A DNA stretch of 21,146 nucleotides from Chloroflexota bacterium (GTDB lineage: Bacteria; Chloroflexota; Dormibacteria; Aeolococcales; Aeolococcaceae): NCBI GenBank assembly GCA_005889515.1, contig VBHE01000069.1:1-21146 (forward strand), given 5' to 3'. The notes beneath the pieces were generated by a model that made no database searches, was not told the origin of the DNA, and saw only the letters and a program-made list of their open reading frames with translations. Made by a program: the position numbers and the translations under genes. The first letter of the stretch is position 1; each line of letters begins with the position of its first letter. Below are positions 20,983 to 21,146 of this stretch, in pieces.

Positions 20983-21146
20983 GTGTCAGGGAGCCGCCGC
21001 CGCCTCGACGGCGTGGTCGCATCGCTCGTCACGCTCGTCGCCTGCAGCCTGGCGCTGCTGCTGGGCAGCGGGCCGGGTGCGGCCGCAAGCGGACCGACCA
21101 CGTCGCTCACCCTGCAGACCATGGACTCGTGCAAACGGGCGCTGGA
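20983..21146 (+). CDS. N-terminus of a secreted protein (cut by the window end)
   Basis: From GTG 20983 the frame stays open to the end of the window and encodes 54 residues. The basic start MSGSRRRLDG is followed by a hydrophobic core (VVASLVTLVACSLALLLG) and a small-residue cleavage region (SGPGAAASG), which together form a signal peptide. The mature part begins GPTTSLTLQTMDSCKRAL. The SCxxAL start resembles prealbumin-like-fold domains of surface proteins (which continue as GAxF), but too little is visible to decide. AAGGA lies six bases upstream of the GTG, a good ribosome binding site. Confidence 0.7.
   Translation, partial: MSGSRRRLDGVVASLVTLVACSLALLLGSGPGAAASGPTTSLTLQTMDSCKRAL

Overview
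The window is about 70% GC, densely coding, and carries no rRNA, tRNA, CRISPR array or transposase that I can see. The gene set is typical of a high-GC soil or sediment bacterium of the Actinomycetota / Chloroflexota / 'Ca. Dormibacterota' type: a deazaflavin (F420)-type nitroreductase, an MpaB-family oxygenase, a stand-alone LigD-type polymerase, a DUF2905 protein, Tat-exported small proteins, and GTG/TTG starts. The phylum is inference only.

Layout. (1) 1-1346: the likely tail of an ABC ATPase gene, then a MacB/FtsX-type permease. (2) 1371-4003: a small DUF2905 membrane protein facing a 3-hydroxyisobutyrate-dehydrogenase-like gene that lacks the catalytic-lysine segment. Next come an MpaB-family oxygenase and a TetR regulator overlapping by 4 nt, preceded by a perfect 10-bp inverted repeat that is probably their operator. 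(3) 4059-4874: a TPR protein with a strict 36-residue period. (4) 4936-12484, minus strand: a four-gene operon of three paralogous phage-tail-collar (microcystin-dependent-protein-like) proteins and a giant secreted protein. The giant protein has a signal peptide, a beta-helix, 11 putative-Ig repeats, bacterial Ig domains and DUF4214 repeats. It is split by what looks like a 16-nt deletion at about 9111. (5) 12547-13764: a DUF6916 protein divergent from that operon, and a coupled pair made of a Tat-exported DUF6916 paralogue and a GNAT acetyltransferase. (6) 14221-15894: an exported alkaline-phosphatase-superfamily enzyme that ends at a 15-bp palindromic terminator shared with a convergent dienelactone hydrolase (15953-16675). 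(7) 16711-17742: a LigD-type polymerase domain. (8) 17750-18517: a Tat-exported 12-cysteine mini-protein with a readable promoter, and a small unknown protein. (9) 18614-19727: a TetR regulator divergent from a DDN-type nitroreductase. (10) 19748-20773: a membrane protein with a J-like domain lacking HPD. (11) 20983-end: the start of a secreted protein.

The most interesting block is 4936-13764. Three tail-collar proteins, two DUF6916 proteins (one Tat-exported), a GNAT and a roughly 2,000-residue adhesin-like protein share linked operons and a 62-bp divergent control region containing a 15-bp palindrome. No other phage gene is present. I read it as a domesticated, surface-associated tail-collar system. 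The individual families are recognisable, but the role of the set is unknown to me.
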